A program made the translations under genes and the position numbers. The notes below the pieces were generated by a model. The model saw nothing but the letters and a program-made list of their open reading frames with translations, was not told where the DNA came from and ran no database searches. From assembly GCF_010015585.1 (NCBI RefSeq), contig NW_022985081.1, forward strand, positions 233,995 to 297,994: a stretch of DNA of 64,000 nt. The letters run 5' to 3'. Origin of the DNA: Eremomyces bilateralis CBS 781.70. Lineage: Eukaryota; Ascomycota; Dothideomycetes; Eremomycetales; Eremomycetaceae. This document shows, piece by piece, positions 1-11,603 of this stretch. Position 1 is the stretch's first letter. Every line of letters begins with the position of its first letter.

Positions 1-680
1 TCAAATCAGCTCTAAGCAGCGACAGCACTGAGATTATCGTCATTTCACAAACCGAAAGAGGAAGCGCATCTGACTCGGTGTTCAGCGAAAATAGATAGTA
101 GTTTACTACCACAGATATTGAATCAGACATTTCACAATCGAGAGTACTACGTTTGTCTTTTTGTTAATAATTATCATGGATGTAAGCCAGGTTTGTCAAT
201 GACGAAAACTTGCAGAGCAATCTGAAAAGGCTATGTTGGAATGTGAGCCAATTATGTAGACTAGACCTATACTCGAAAGAAATCCTGATTTGGCTCTTCA
301 AGATGTGGAAACAAACAGGGCAAGTTTCTGCGGTATATGATTCGGGATCGATCAAGCATGAACAGCAGGTGCTCTCTGTGCTCCTGTGTCCTCACTCCAA
401 GCAAAGAAAAGAACAGGAACGGGCACGACGAAACGATCAATCGAGTGACGGCCCTTAACATTGGTAATTATATGCGAAGGCAGAGGGAGGCTCTACAGCG
501 GAGCTATAGTATTTAACAGTGTCATTTTCCGAAATTAGCATAGAGATATAGCAGTTGCTGACACGGTTTGGATGCGCAAGGTCTGCGATTACCAAGTTCC
601 ATTAATCTAAACTGAAGAGAGAGAAGGAAGAAACCTCCCAGCGTCTCTGCGCGCAAGATATAGAAGATACTTCCTTTGTT

Positions 681-710
681 CCTATCTCCTTTGTGCCTAT
701 CTCCTTTGTG
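681..710. repeat. Perfect 15-bp tandem duplication
   Basis: The unit cctatctcctttgtg occurs twice head to tail, at 681-695 and 696-710. A degenerate third copy lies just to the left (about 669-680). Confidence 0.85.
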
Positions 711-2291
711 CCATCCACTAGCCACATCCCTGTGGCGTCAGCCATACTCAAGGGCTCAGGCCACAGGCCTGGGACCATAACAGTTGCGAAAGTCGAAAAC
801 CCTCCAAAAACGGCGTCAGAAACCTCCGTGTCTGGAGGCAATTTCTGTAGCACACAAAGTTACTCCGTAGGGAACGAAGGGTTCGCGCCCGATGGAGGAA
901 ATCTCGCGCCGCCAACAGGAGTTCCGGTTCGCGAGATGCCCGGGGTTGTCGATAGGAGCGTGCATCTCCGATCCAAGATGGCATATGGGCGCCCGGTAAA
1001 GGATAAGGGGAATTTGAATTGTGAATTGCACGAGGACAGGGATAGTTGCCACTTAAGTATTCGGGGCCGCTGCGGTGGAAGACGCTCTGCACTCGCTATC
1101 CTATCGCCACGGCTCGACCGCTCTTCTACTTGCATGCGCAACCCCGGAATTTACCCCTGAGTTTGCCTCGCCGCTCTTGCCGCCAGTCCACGACTTGCAA
1201 GAGGATGTGCATTCTACACCCAAGGCATGGATATACCATTCTGTCCTGGTTAGCGTGCCATCAGTAATATTGTTTGGGGGGTGCGTCCAAAAATAGCGGA
1301 AGGTGAAGCGGTAACATGGATTGACATTGATGCGGTCTGCTTGATATCTTTCGTTTTCATCTCCCTTTCAGTCCACGACCAGTGACGGCCAGGTATAATA
1401 TGCGACGACGCTCTCATCCCTATGCACACGCCCAAGGTTAGAGGAGAAAATGGTCACTACAAAATTCCATCGTCGCTGGATCCGAGATCGTACACAAGCT
1501 GCTTGACTCAAAGATAAGGGGCTGCCTCTGTCTATAAGAGCGCATGGTTGCGAGAAGTGTAATAATTGGGTTGGAGGAAATCTCAATGGTCGTGCTGGGC
1601 CACTAACCTCGAGTAGCCAGGGGTATCGGTAGTCAGTGGACCGTTATCCCGCGGGTAGATCCAGCTGCTCACGTTTAGATGATCGTAGAAATTCTAGTCC
1701 ACGAGACCACATGCAATGGCAACCGAGCAATTAGATCCACGGGCTTTTAAGTTCGCATGGATGGGTTGGCGTGCAAGAGCTGGAACAGCCACACCGCAAA
1801 GCACACTCGTCAAGATGCCTCACCGTCATCGTCACCGTCGGTGTCACCGATTTCACCTGGTTCGGCCTCACCGGATGCTTTAAGCATTGTCAGTTGGGCT
1901 ACGACTCGAAACTCCTACGTACGAATAGCAAGCTGCAATCGAGCGAGCGTGGCACCTCCCATGCCAATGATCCAAGCCAGAGACAGATTGGGGCATTAAC
2001 GTCCACATCCAGCTTCCTATTTGATCCCAGAACGCCCATGCCGGTGTCTGTATGAAACCGCAGTTGATTTAAATGAGATGAAGGGATCGGACAATCACGA
2101 TCATCATTATGCGATTATAATCATGCGATGCACGGCGTGGTGTGGCCGAACGCCAAGCTTAGCCGGTTCGAGAAGGGGCGTCTCTAGTTATGGTTAATAT
2201 AATGTAACTGCTGACGCGGTCTGAGGCGAAGTCGTCAAGGAAGGCCAGAAAAGTCGGTGGGGCTAGCCCGCCATCCAACCACCTTCGTCGG

Positions 2292-2313
2292 TTGGAGAAG
2301 ACGCGTTCTCCAA
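2292..2313. repeat. Perfect 8-bp inverted repeat (hairpin)
   Basis: Arms ttggagaa (2292-2299) and ttctccaa (2306-2313) pair perfectly around the 6-nt loop gacgcg. No gene lies next to it, so a terminator role is not implied. Confidence 0.7.
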
Positions 2314-3435
2314 TCCGGGCCTGATGCCGGTGTGGTTGCTGACGTGGCATGAGGCGTCGTCGGCGAGGAAGATTAAGAAAACCGTGGTTCAATGGGGATG
2401 CATGTATCCAATAAGGGAGGAGCAGAATAAGAGCAAAAGAAAGGAATGACAGAGGGAATGAGGGTTGCACCGGAGTTCATGACCGGGGCTTATGGCCGAG
2501 GCTCAGGGCTCCTGAGTCGTGAAGGAGCAGCGAACACAGTAAGGGAGCATTGAACGCGCGGAATCTGAGCGTCTCTGGAAAGTGAAAGTGGCAAGGGGAC
2601 ATGCTCTCAGAGATTACAACGTGGAAGAACGGGCCAGATCTGTAGATGAGGAGCCTGATAGAATACGATAGTGGAATCCTCCATTCAACTGAGGGGAAAA
2701 GCAAAATGACAGGGATGAGCGAGACAAGGGGCAGAACTACTCACCATTGGAATGGAAGGGCCTTTAAGAGGGGGGAACAGTCAAGTCGCATGAATCGAAT
2801 GAAGGGGGTAGACGGGGTGGCCGCCGCCAGAAAATGTCTGGTGGATCGTTGACACTCCTCACGCGGGCAGGCATAGGTCACAGGGGCGAAAGTGGGCTGG
2901 TGGGCCGACGGAAACGAAGGGGGGAGACAAGGAAGTCGGACAGGAAATGAATTGGTGAATGGGAAAAGATGGAGGAGAGCGGGTTTGCGAGAGGGGGGGA
3001 TAGAGGTATTTATGTTTGAAAGTTTTGGGAAGGTTGAAAACGGAAAAATGCGCTAACCTCGAACTGACACGCTAGTCTCAAAGAGGCAGTCACAGGTCCT
3101 CAGATTACAACACCAAACATGAAAGTGCGCTGGGGCTGTGACGCAGCCAGCTGCCTCCACTGCCGTCCTCCCGCACCCTCCCTGATACAACTACGCAGAT
3201 CTCACCACAATTATCAGAACACAATATCAGAACACTTGCCAATACCAAACCCGGACATTCGCTTTTTAAGGTTGACGATTGACAATCCAATCTCGCAATG
3301 CTCGGAAAAATCTGATACGCCCAAAACAAAAGCGAACGAACTTTCGTGGCATTAACCGTCCAGTTCAGAACCAACATCTCTCTCCTCACGTACATATATC
3401 TCACATACATATATCCCACGCCGCTCAGTCACGAC

Positions 3436-3929
3436 ATGTTCTGCCTCCGCAGTTGGATCCCCATCCTCTTCTTCCTGTAAGTCCCCTCCATCCTTCCGCG
3501 CGACACCGACCTAACCTTCCCAGCACCAACGCGTCCCCCCTCTACCTTATCCTCTTCATCAGCGCCACCTACGTCCTCAACCGCCCTTGCGTCTACTGCT
3601 CCCTCCTCCTCGCCATCCTCGTCATCTCCCTCTTCGACTTCCATTCCAACTGGTTCGAACCGCGCTACGCCTCCTCCCCGTCGCCGGCCACCTCGTCCGT
3701 CGCCAGCGCTGCCCTGCAGAACCTCGCCCTGGAGACTGCGTCGCTCGTCGCGGAGGCGATGAACGGCACCGCGGGCGCGATGCTCGGCGCCGTGGTGGAC
3801 GGCGTTAAACAGCGAATGCAGCCGCAGGAGGCGATGGGGGGTGGGGCGGGGGAGTTGATACGCGCGGGATCGAGCTGGACGAAGAAGGAGTGGAGAGTGC
3901 CGTGTATTGATGTAGTGGTACGGCTATGA
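3436..3929 (+). CDS. Small two-exon membrane protein, unnamed
   Basis: Exon 1 is 3436-3476. A 47-nt intron (GTAAGT donor, CTAAC branch, CAG acceptor; 3477-3523) separates it from exon 2 at 3524-3929, giving 148 aa. Splicing joins the phases cleanly and removes a stop that lies directly after the donor. The first ~60 residues hold two hydrophobic segments: one starts at residue 1 (FCLRSWIPILFFLL), the other is rich in I, L and V and follows a short NRPCVYC motif. The C-terminal half is Ala-rich and mostly polar, so a small integral membrane protein, perhaps of the endomembrane system, is likely. I do not recognise a named family. The aminopeptidase gene starts downstream on the same strand with no shared signal. 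Confidence 0.65.
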
Positions 3930-4524
3930 TGGCTCCATACATCGTCGGCGTCGAATTGCATTCTGATCTTTGGGGAAAGGGTTGTAGATGGTCTTTTTAG
4001 CGCATAGAGCGGGTTGCTCGTTCGATTCATGAGGCGTCAGGCTTTCGATGACTTCTGGGGTGGGCGGGCAGAGAGTGCATGGTCAGAAGAGTACATATCG
4101 AAGCACTGCAAGATACCCATTTGGGACGGCGCCTCTAGTACAGCGTCAGGAGGCTTGATTGCATGTCGTAGGCGTAACGGGTCAGGCGTCTTGGCTATTG
4201 TTGTATATTATTCATGGTCAACGGAGGTATTGCCTCTGCTGCGGCTGGCTCCTAAGCATGAATAGGTAGCATAGGATCTATCTACGACTTTCAACGCCGT
4301 TCATCAGTACTATGCGTATCGCATCTGCACATATCCCCAGGCATCAGCACCTCTAGGAAATCAAAGTGGGAGAGTTATATGGCACTAACCCCATTCGGCA
4401 AGCAGTGGATCGACAGTGGCCAGCGCGTCCAAAGTTTGTCGCCTGTCGAGAGGCGCGTGTCGCCGTGTAGCAAACCGGACGATGGAATTAAATCTATCAA
4501 ACATCAGACTGGATCATCAGCGAG
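3930..4524. other. Intergenic spacer before the aminopeptidase
   Basis: No coding signal is supported. This stretch should contain the aminopeptidase promoter, but I could not assign a TATA box or transcription start. Confidence 0.5.
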
Positions 4525-4896
4525 ATGACAGGCATGGCCAAACCGCTCGCATCGTCGCCATTGAGATGCCTGTTTGCGTCATCCTCCGTGAGAATTATAG
4601 CCAGACCCAGGCGGAGCTTTGTCGATGCCTGTAACGTGAGATCATCCAGGTCTGGACACTGTGGGAGCGCAGTGAGGGACGGCGGGGTCAGGAAGGCGCA
4701 CACTGCTGCTGCTCTTCCACCTTCCACATTCATCCCCTCCATTCGCGGCTTCTATCGGTCCAACTCTGAAAGACCTTCCATCTGTCAACATAACAGGAAG
4801 ACGTTTGGGTTTTTGCGGGATAGACATCACACTCAATCGCTACCTCCATCGGGTTTCAGATACTGTTCAACCGCTGCGAGGATACATAGAGCAACC

Positions 4897-7800
4897 ATGG
4901 CGCAAGATAGAGACATTCTCCCGGACACGTGAGCTTCCATTGAAATCCTCGAATGAACCGAGCCGACGCTGATTGATGTGCAGTGTCAAGCCGGTCAACT
5001 ATGAGCTGTCGATCTACGACCTGGAGCTCGGCGGGGCCTTCTCCTACGCCGGCACCGTCAAGATCGCCCTCGACATCGTGAAGTCCGCCAAGGAGATCGT
5101 GCTCAACACCCACCAGCTCGAGATCCAGACCGCCGAGCTCTTCACCGACTCGGCGAAGACGGAGTCGTCGACGAAAGCAGACAAGATCGATTACGATGAG
5201 AAGCAGCAGCGGGCGACCCTTTCCTTCGCGGATGCCTTCCCGGCCACGACGAAGGCATCGCTGATCATCAAATTCAAGGGCACTATGAACAATGTGCGTA
5301 TGTTCCGTGCTCGGGATTACCCTATCTAACGTGCCTCAGACTATGGCTGGCTTCTACCGCTCCCGTTACCTTCCGGCCGCGCCCCATGTGCCGTCCGTCC
5401 CCAAGGATGGCGACCATGTCTACATGTTCAGCACGCAGTTCGAATCCAGCGACGCGCGCCGTGCCTTCCCATGCTTCGACGAGCCCAACCTAAAAGCCAC
5501 ATTTGATTTCGACATCGAAATCCCGGATGATCAAGTGGCGTTGAGCAACATGCCGGTGAAGAGCGAGGAGCCAAGCAAATCCGGCCTGAAGGTCGTGACC
5601 TTTGAGAAGACTCCGATCATGAGCACTTACCTCTATGCTTGGGCGTTTGGAGACCTCGAGTTCATCGAAGAGCACACCGCCCGCCTGTACAATGGCAAGA
5701 GTCTGCCGGTCCGAGTGTATACCACCAAGGGTCTGAAGGATCAGGCTCAGTGGGCGTTGGTCAATGCCAGCAAGATCACCGATTACTTCTCGGAGGTGAG
5801 CAGGACCCGAGTGTGCAATTCAGAGAACCTGCTGACGTCGACAAGATTTTCCGGGTTGATTATCCCTTGCCCAAAGTGGATCTTCTAGCGGTCCATGAAT
5901 TCGTGAGTGCCCTGTTCATTGACCTTCGTAACTATGGGGTGGCTGATTGCTCAGTCCTCTATACGTACATCCATAGTCTTATATGAACGGCAGTCACTGA
6001 TTGTGTATCTAGTCACACGGCGCAATGGAGAATTGGGGCCTCATTACCTACCGGTATGACATTTATTTTAATTCCATGGCGTGGCTGCTGACGACAACCC
6101 AGAACAACCGCGGTGCTCTTCGACGAGAAGTCCAGCGACCAGAAATACAAAGTCCGAGTGGCATACGTAGTTGCCCATGAGCTTGCCCACCAGTGGTTTG
6201 GCAACTTGGTGACCATGGACTGGTGGAACGAGCTCTGGCTCAATGAAGGCTTCGCCACCTGGGTCGGCTGGTTAGCAACTGACCATTTCAATCCATGTGA
6301 GTTATCTCTGCCTTCTGGCAGGATCCTTACTGACCGAATCAGCTTGGAATGTCTGGGGACAGTTTGTCGTACGTTCACTGCAGCGAGGTATGCATGTAGC
6401 AGTCGCTCACCGTGTTTAGTCTGAATCCTTGCAAACAGCATTTGCCCTCGATTCGCTCCGAAGCTCTCATCCCATCGAGGTTCCAGTCCGGGACGCGTTG
6501 GAAGTCGACCAAATCTTCGACCACATCAGCTACCTCAAAGGAAGCTCGATCATCCGCATGCTTTCGGCCCATTTGACTCAGGAGAAGTTCATCCTCGGCG
6601 TCTCGAACTACCTGAAAGCTCATCAATTCGGAAACGCAAAGACCAATGATCTGTGGGCTGCTCTGAGCGAGGCATCTGGACAGGATGTTAAGGCGTTCAT
6701 GGACGCATGGATCCTCAAGATCGGCTTCCCGGTTCTGAGCGTTTCTGAAGAGCCGGGTCAGATCGGAGTGAAGCAGTCCCGTTTCTTGCTCTCCGGCGAC
6801 GTTAAGCCTGAGGAGGACGAGTCCATTTGGTGGGTGCCCCTTGGACTAAAGACAGGATCTGGATCGGCCGCTACGACCAACATTCCTCTTACCGGAAGGG
6901 AGCAAACCCTGCGCGACATTGACGAGACTTTCTACAAGCTCAACGCCGACGCAACTGGATTCTACCGAACCAACTACACGCCTGAGCGGTTGATGAAGCT
7001 CGGCCAAGCTCGAGCGCAACTGAGCCTCGAGGACAAGATCAGCCTTATCGCCGACGCCGCAGCGCTTGCTCAAGCCGGCACTGGCACCACCGCCGGATTT
7101 TTGGCGCTGGTTGAGAACTTCAAGGATGAGGACAACTACCTCGTCTGGAGCCGCATTTTGACGTCTCTTGGTAATGTCCGTACGGTATTCGCGGATATCC
7201 CAGATATTTCGGAAGGCCTCCGAAAGTTCACCCTGAAGCTCGTATCGCAAGCGGCGGAGAAGGTCGGCTGGGATTGCTTGCCGAACGACGAGCTGCTCAC
7301 CCTGCAGCTTCGTGCTCTCCTGATCTCATCTGCTGGACGTGCCGGCCATGAAGGGTATGCTCCTCCCGATGAATGAAGACAACCTCTATGAATAAACTAA
7401 CTCATTATCCCTTCAGCATCATCGCCGGAGCCCAGCAACGCTTCAAGGCCCACATCGATGGTATCCAACCCCTGCACCCCAACCTCCGCCTCCCCGTCTT
7501 CCGCGTCGCCATCAAGAACGGCGGCGCGACCGAATACCAGTCCCTCCAGCACGAATACAAGACCACGACCTCCATTGACGGCAAAGAAATCTGCCTCCAA
7601 TCCATGGGCCTCGTGCAGTCCCCTGCGCTCGCCGCCGACTTCCTCGCCTTCCTCTTCAGCGACGCCGTCGCCGTGCAGGACGTGCACTCCGGCTCCGCCT
7701 CCCTCGGCGCGAACCCGGCGACGCGCACCGCGCTCTGGGAGTTCATCAAGGCGAACTGGGAGACGAAGGTGTACCCGCGTCTGAGCGGGAACATGGTGGT

Positions 7801-8008
7801 GCTCGATCGGTTCCTGAAGGTCGGGTTGGACGACTTCGCGAGCGCTGCGGTCGAGGAGGACATCCGCCGGTTCTTCGAGGGGAAGGATAATAAGGGGTAT
7901 GATCGCACGCTGAGTGTGTTGAGCGATACGATCAAGGGGAACGCGACATATCAGGAGCGGGATCAGGCGGTGGTGAAGGAGTGGTTGAGCGCGCATGGGT
8001 ACATGTAA
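4897..8008 (+). CDS. M1 family zinc aminopeptidase (Ape2/Aap1 type), nine exons
   Basis: Cleaves N-terminal residues from peptides. Exons: 4897-4928, 4984-5293, 5340-5795, 5846-5902, 6013-6053, 6103-6296, 6343-6368, 6420-7354, 7417-8008. They sum to 2643 nt (880 aa). The N-terminal [14 protein letters not shown], the substrate motif GAMENWG (exon 5), the zinc motif HELAH with the distal glutamate in NEGFATW (exon 6), and the conserved [14 protein letters not shown] stretch (exon 8) are all present. The C-terminal helical domain ends at the usual place (SAHGYM). Two exons are very short (26 and 41 nt). The frame stays open upstream to ATG codons at 4525 and 4534 and would add ~120 basic, Ser/Arg-rich residues, as in family members with a mitochondrial or secretory leader; which start is used is unknown. 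Exon joins match S. cerevisiae Ape2 in length, so the model is firm. Confidence 0.93.
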
Positions 8009-8554
8009 GCTGCGGATCATTGCACTCATTGCACACCTATTGCGTGACGCAGGCACAGAAAGGTTGAGTTCCGGTAAATAGAGCTATCCATTATAGCTAT
8101 CGAGAATAAAAGCAGGTGAACCATGATTATAAGCTCCTTGACGCTGAATCGCATCGTGATTCGTTGCTCATAACTTCATAAGCTCCCTGACTGGGCTGAA
8201 ACGTATCGATGTGAAGGTGATCCATACCCTGAACTCCATGACCATGATAAAGGACCTTCTCCATATTCGCCGCAGGACTTGCTCGTGCTGTGCGCGAATC
8301 TCTGAGTGAGACTGCACCTTCCGGTCCAAGCCTCGCATGCGGCATGGCATGCAGCCCTAAGGAGACCTGAGTATCTCCCCATGACGTAAAAACTCCCCAA
8401 CATGAAAAGCAAAAGAAAAATCCACCGCTATAAGATCGGCGTCTTCCACCTCTGTCGACCGAAAATCCCTCGAAGCTTGTGTATCCCTGTCACCTCACCA
8501 CCAGCTCCCTCCGTCCTCCTTCCTCCTTGCTTCTCTCCATGGCACTTCAGTCAC
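8009..8554. other. Convergent 3' spacer
   Basis: This 546-bp gap lies between two convergent genes and should hold both 3' untranslated regions. I see no gene in it. Confidence 0.5.
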
Positions 8555-11500
8555 TCAGAACACATCCGGCGGCCACTCCCACTCCCCCTCCGAGTTCTTC
8601 TTCCCCGCACTCCCCGGCACTGCCGGAACCGGCGGCGGCGAAAACGACTTCCGCCTCCGCCCCCCGTTCGCGGCTCCGGACGCCTTCGGTGCCTTGCGCA
8701 GCTTCCCCGATGGGAGGGGCGGAGCGTGGCGGGGCGCCGGCTTGGTCGGGCTGTCGCTGCGGTTGCGGACGGAGGAGGGAGGGGGAAGGTTGACAGGGTA
8801 CCATTGCGCGGAGGCGGGCTTTGAGGTCGCGTGCTCGTTAGTATTGGCGGAGGTAGAGCCCGAAGTAGTGTGGGTCGCAGTCTGCGCATCCGTGAACGGG
8901 ATGGAATTGGCGGAGGAGATGGAGGTACGTGCGCTGCCGTTGGGGGTGAGCAGTTGGCCGTTGCTGATGGCTTGGCCTTTGGGGTTCGCGGGCTTTCCAC
9001 TGGAGTCGGTCGCTTCAGCGGGAGGGGGATTGGGTACATCGTCGCTCTTGCTGCCGACTCGACTGTCAGGCTTTGGGATCCGGCTCTTCACCAAGACACT
9101 CTTCGTGGTATCACCAAAGGTGAGCTTCTTCCCTCCCTTCTTCTTCGCCTTAGGACTCTCGTTGCTGACTTTTCCCTTAGGCTTGGTAACGAGACTTCCT
9201 TTGATTCCGTCCTTCGAGTCGATGCTCCCGTTGCTCTTGCGCTTCTTGCGACTAGCACGGCTAGCTCCCTTCCATTCCCTTTCGTCGTCGCTCTCGCCGC
9301 CGTCGCGAGTAGGCTTGTAGGAAATGTCCTTCTCACCGAGCTTGCGCTTGATAGTGCTGCGTCGTCGAGTGCGGGACGCTTTAGAAGTGGCTTCAACGGA
9401 GCTGAGCTTGTCTGCAGGGATCCGCTCTTCGGGTCGGATATCCTCATTGTTGCGCTCAATTGAATCGGCGATGTCATCATGCAAGTCGTCCGGTGGGTTA
9501 AAGACTGGATCAGTGTTCGCACCAGCAGTAGTTTCAGCGGCCGAGTCGAACGCGATGAAGTTGCCATTCCCGTCAACTCCAGACGGTTGAGCAGCGGCTG
9601 GATTCCAAGAAGTCGGATTTGGAAAGACACTGACGCGGTTGGCCCCATGCATAGAGCTATTAGTGAAGGGATCCATGTCGCTATCGTCTCCAGGCTCATC
9701 GATGAGCTGTTGATCGGGGAAGAGTAAGCGTTCGGAAGGAAGTGATGGAAGTGAAGGCTTCATTGCAGCCCCAGGTCGTCGATATAACTTGGAATGAGAT
9801 TCGATCTCACGATAGATCTGACTCGTGGCAGATGCCTCTGAGTCTGAAACGTAGCTTGGAGTATCGTGGAGCTCACTTCGACTACGTGAAGTGAAGAGAG
9901 ATCGATCAGTGGATGCTTGTCGACTGATACGATTATCGATCACGAGGCGCTCACTTCCACCTGTTGCTTGTCCAGCCGCCGGATCTTGATCAGACATGAC
10001 TCCTCGATGTCTGAAAAAGGCACTGTACGACTCGGGCACCCTTGGAACAGGCGGAGCTTCAGCATTCTCCTCTGCCTCTCTCACAAGTGTTTCCGCCAAC
10101 TCCTTCCTCGCGGTCTCCAACTTCGTCTCCAAATCGCTCACCCGCTTCGACAACTTGTTCCTCTTCCCCACCTCTTTCTGACTCTTCGCTGTCATCGGCC
10201 TCTGCAGCTCCACTTCCGACCTTACGCGCTTCAAATTCTGGAACGACGGTGTCTTCAGCAATCCCAGGCCCCATCCAGGTTTCCTGCTCGGCGATGGCCC
10301 CGGCGGCGGAGGTGGTGGGAGTGGCGCGTCCCGCGTCGGCATCGGCGGCACCGAAGGACGCTCATTCAGTACTGCGTTCAAGCTGATCGGGCGCCTCGCG
10401 TCCCTGCCAACCGACTTTCCCCATGCATTCGGGGTTGGCTCCGTCGACATCTGTCGGGTATATCCCTCTGCACGCACCCTCATCTCCTTCGGGATAGTCT
10501 TGCTTCCCAATGTGCTCAGTTGTCCCGAACGCTTTAGGTCCGCGTATGCCTGATGTGCACGTGCCTGGCGATCGTCGAGCTCTCGCTTCCGCGCATCGTT
10601 GGTTTCGGAGGAGGATGAGTCCCTGGGACTAGCAGGTTCCTTACTCCAGGTGGTCGCGACCTTATTCCAGATGCTGACGGGGTTGAAGGACGTCGCGAAC
10701 GACTTGCCGAAGCGATAGACACCAGAAGTCTTGCTGTCGGCGGTGATGCCGGTTGTGATGCTAGGGTTTGGGGTGTGCATGCCTGCACGTGAGGTCATTC
10801 CGCTGTGATGATATGCGGATGCCGAAGGGGTGAGAGAGCTAGTCGACGCGTAGGCGTGATAATCTTCCATCAGCTCGTCTTGTGATGTGCCCACATCTTC
10901 AGCAAGGGTAGTGTTGGGCCTGAAGTAGCGAGTGAAGAAGGTAGGGGGTTTCTCGCTGGCTCTATCGCCCATGCTAGCTTCGAGGAACTTGGACTTGCGG
11001 GTGCTGGATTTTGGGACTGAGCGTCGATTCCGGGAGGGAGCGTTGGCAGTGTTTCCGGGTGAGCGTCCACGGTGAGATCTAGCGTTGTAACTATCGGCAG
11101 AGTAGTTTGTATTGAGGGACGTGTTGGTGCCTTCCTTGCCTTCCCCTTCACGCTCTTTGTCCGCGTTCACAATGGCTTCAGCGCTGCGGGTGAGAGGCCA
11201 ATCACTGGCTCGCATCCGCTTTTGAGACTGGGTATCTTCATCCTCGTCCCCATGAGAAGAGCAAACTCCTTCATCAGGATCCATGTTGCTGTTTGAGTTG
11301 ACATCGCTCTCGCGAGTGCGGGAGTGACTACGCTTTCGATGAATGACAGACTGCTTCTCCATGGCTGCTATGCTCGCTCGATGCATGCGAGTACGCATTA
11401 TTTTGCGTTGATGGATGAGCTGCTGCGTGTCTTGTTGACGCCAATTCTCATATTCCTGGTTGATGGGATCGGCGGAAAGAGAAGGACGGGGTCTACGAGA

Positions 11501-11603
11501 GGTCTACAAGTTGTGAGATAGGCTGAAAAGAGCAATATAAACAGCGATAAAAAAAATTAACACTTACCGTCCTCTCTCGGATGATTGGGGTCGGTGTACC
11601 CAT
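8555..11603 (-). CDS. 994-aa basic, disordered protein of unknown function
   Basis: Exon 1 is 11603-11568, starting MGTPTPIIRERT. A 64-nt intron (GTAAGTG donor) separates it from exon 2 at 11503-8555. The frame continues without a stop upstream of the first internal ATG of exon 2 (11398), and the intervening stretch (DPINQEYENWRQQDTQQL) looks strongly coding, which supports the upstream exon. Most of the protein is low complexity: Ser/Arg-rich to ~residue 200, a conserved-looking patch (VYRFGKSFATSFNPVSIW, ~274-291), a proline run (~405-415), WGLGLLKTPSFQNLKRVRSE (~423-442), then a probable coiled coil (~455-490). Lys/Arg tracts near residues 720-800 resemble nuclear localisation signals, and the end is acidic-aromatic (WEWPPDVF). 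Similar proteins are, as I recall, labelled 'nuclear RNA binding protein' in Aspergillus annotations. I see no RNA-binding domain, so I name no function. Confidence 0.85.

Larger units (their letters stand above)
1..3435. other. Left intergenic region, no supported gene
   Basis: I see no gene with a convincing start, splice pattern or family match in these 3.4 kb. Open frames on both strands (for example around 690-1160) overlap each other and show no recognisable motif. Small structures present are a perfect 15-bp tandem duplication (681-710) and a short hairpin (2292-2313), both listed separately. A distant regulatory or non-coding RNA role cannot be excluded. Confidence 0.5.

Noticed and set aside
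693-1160. 155-codon open frame near the left end
   Set aside because: No recognisable motif, overlapped by several minus-strand frames of similar length, and no splice or promoter support.
2159-2470. Minus-strand frame that looks like a small secreted protein (hydrophobic N-terminus)
   Set aside because: The frame begins with GTG and has no ATG before the hydrophobic stretch; the rest is Arg-rich with no cysteines. Treated as chance.
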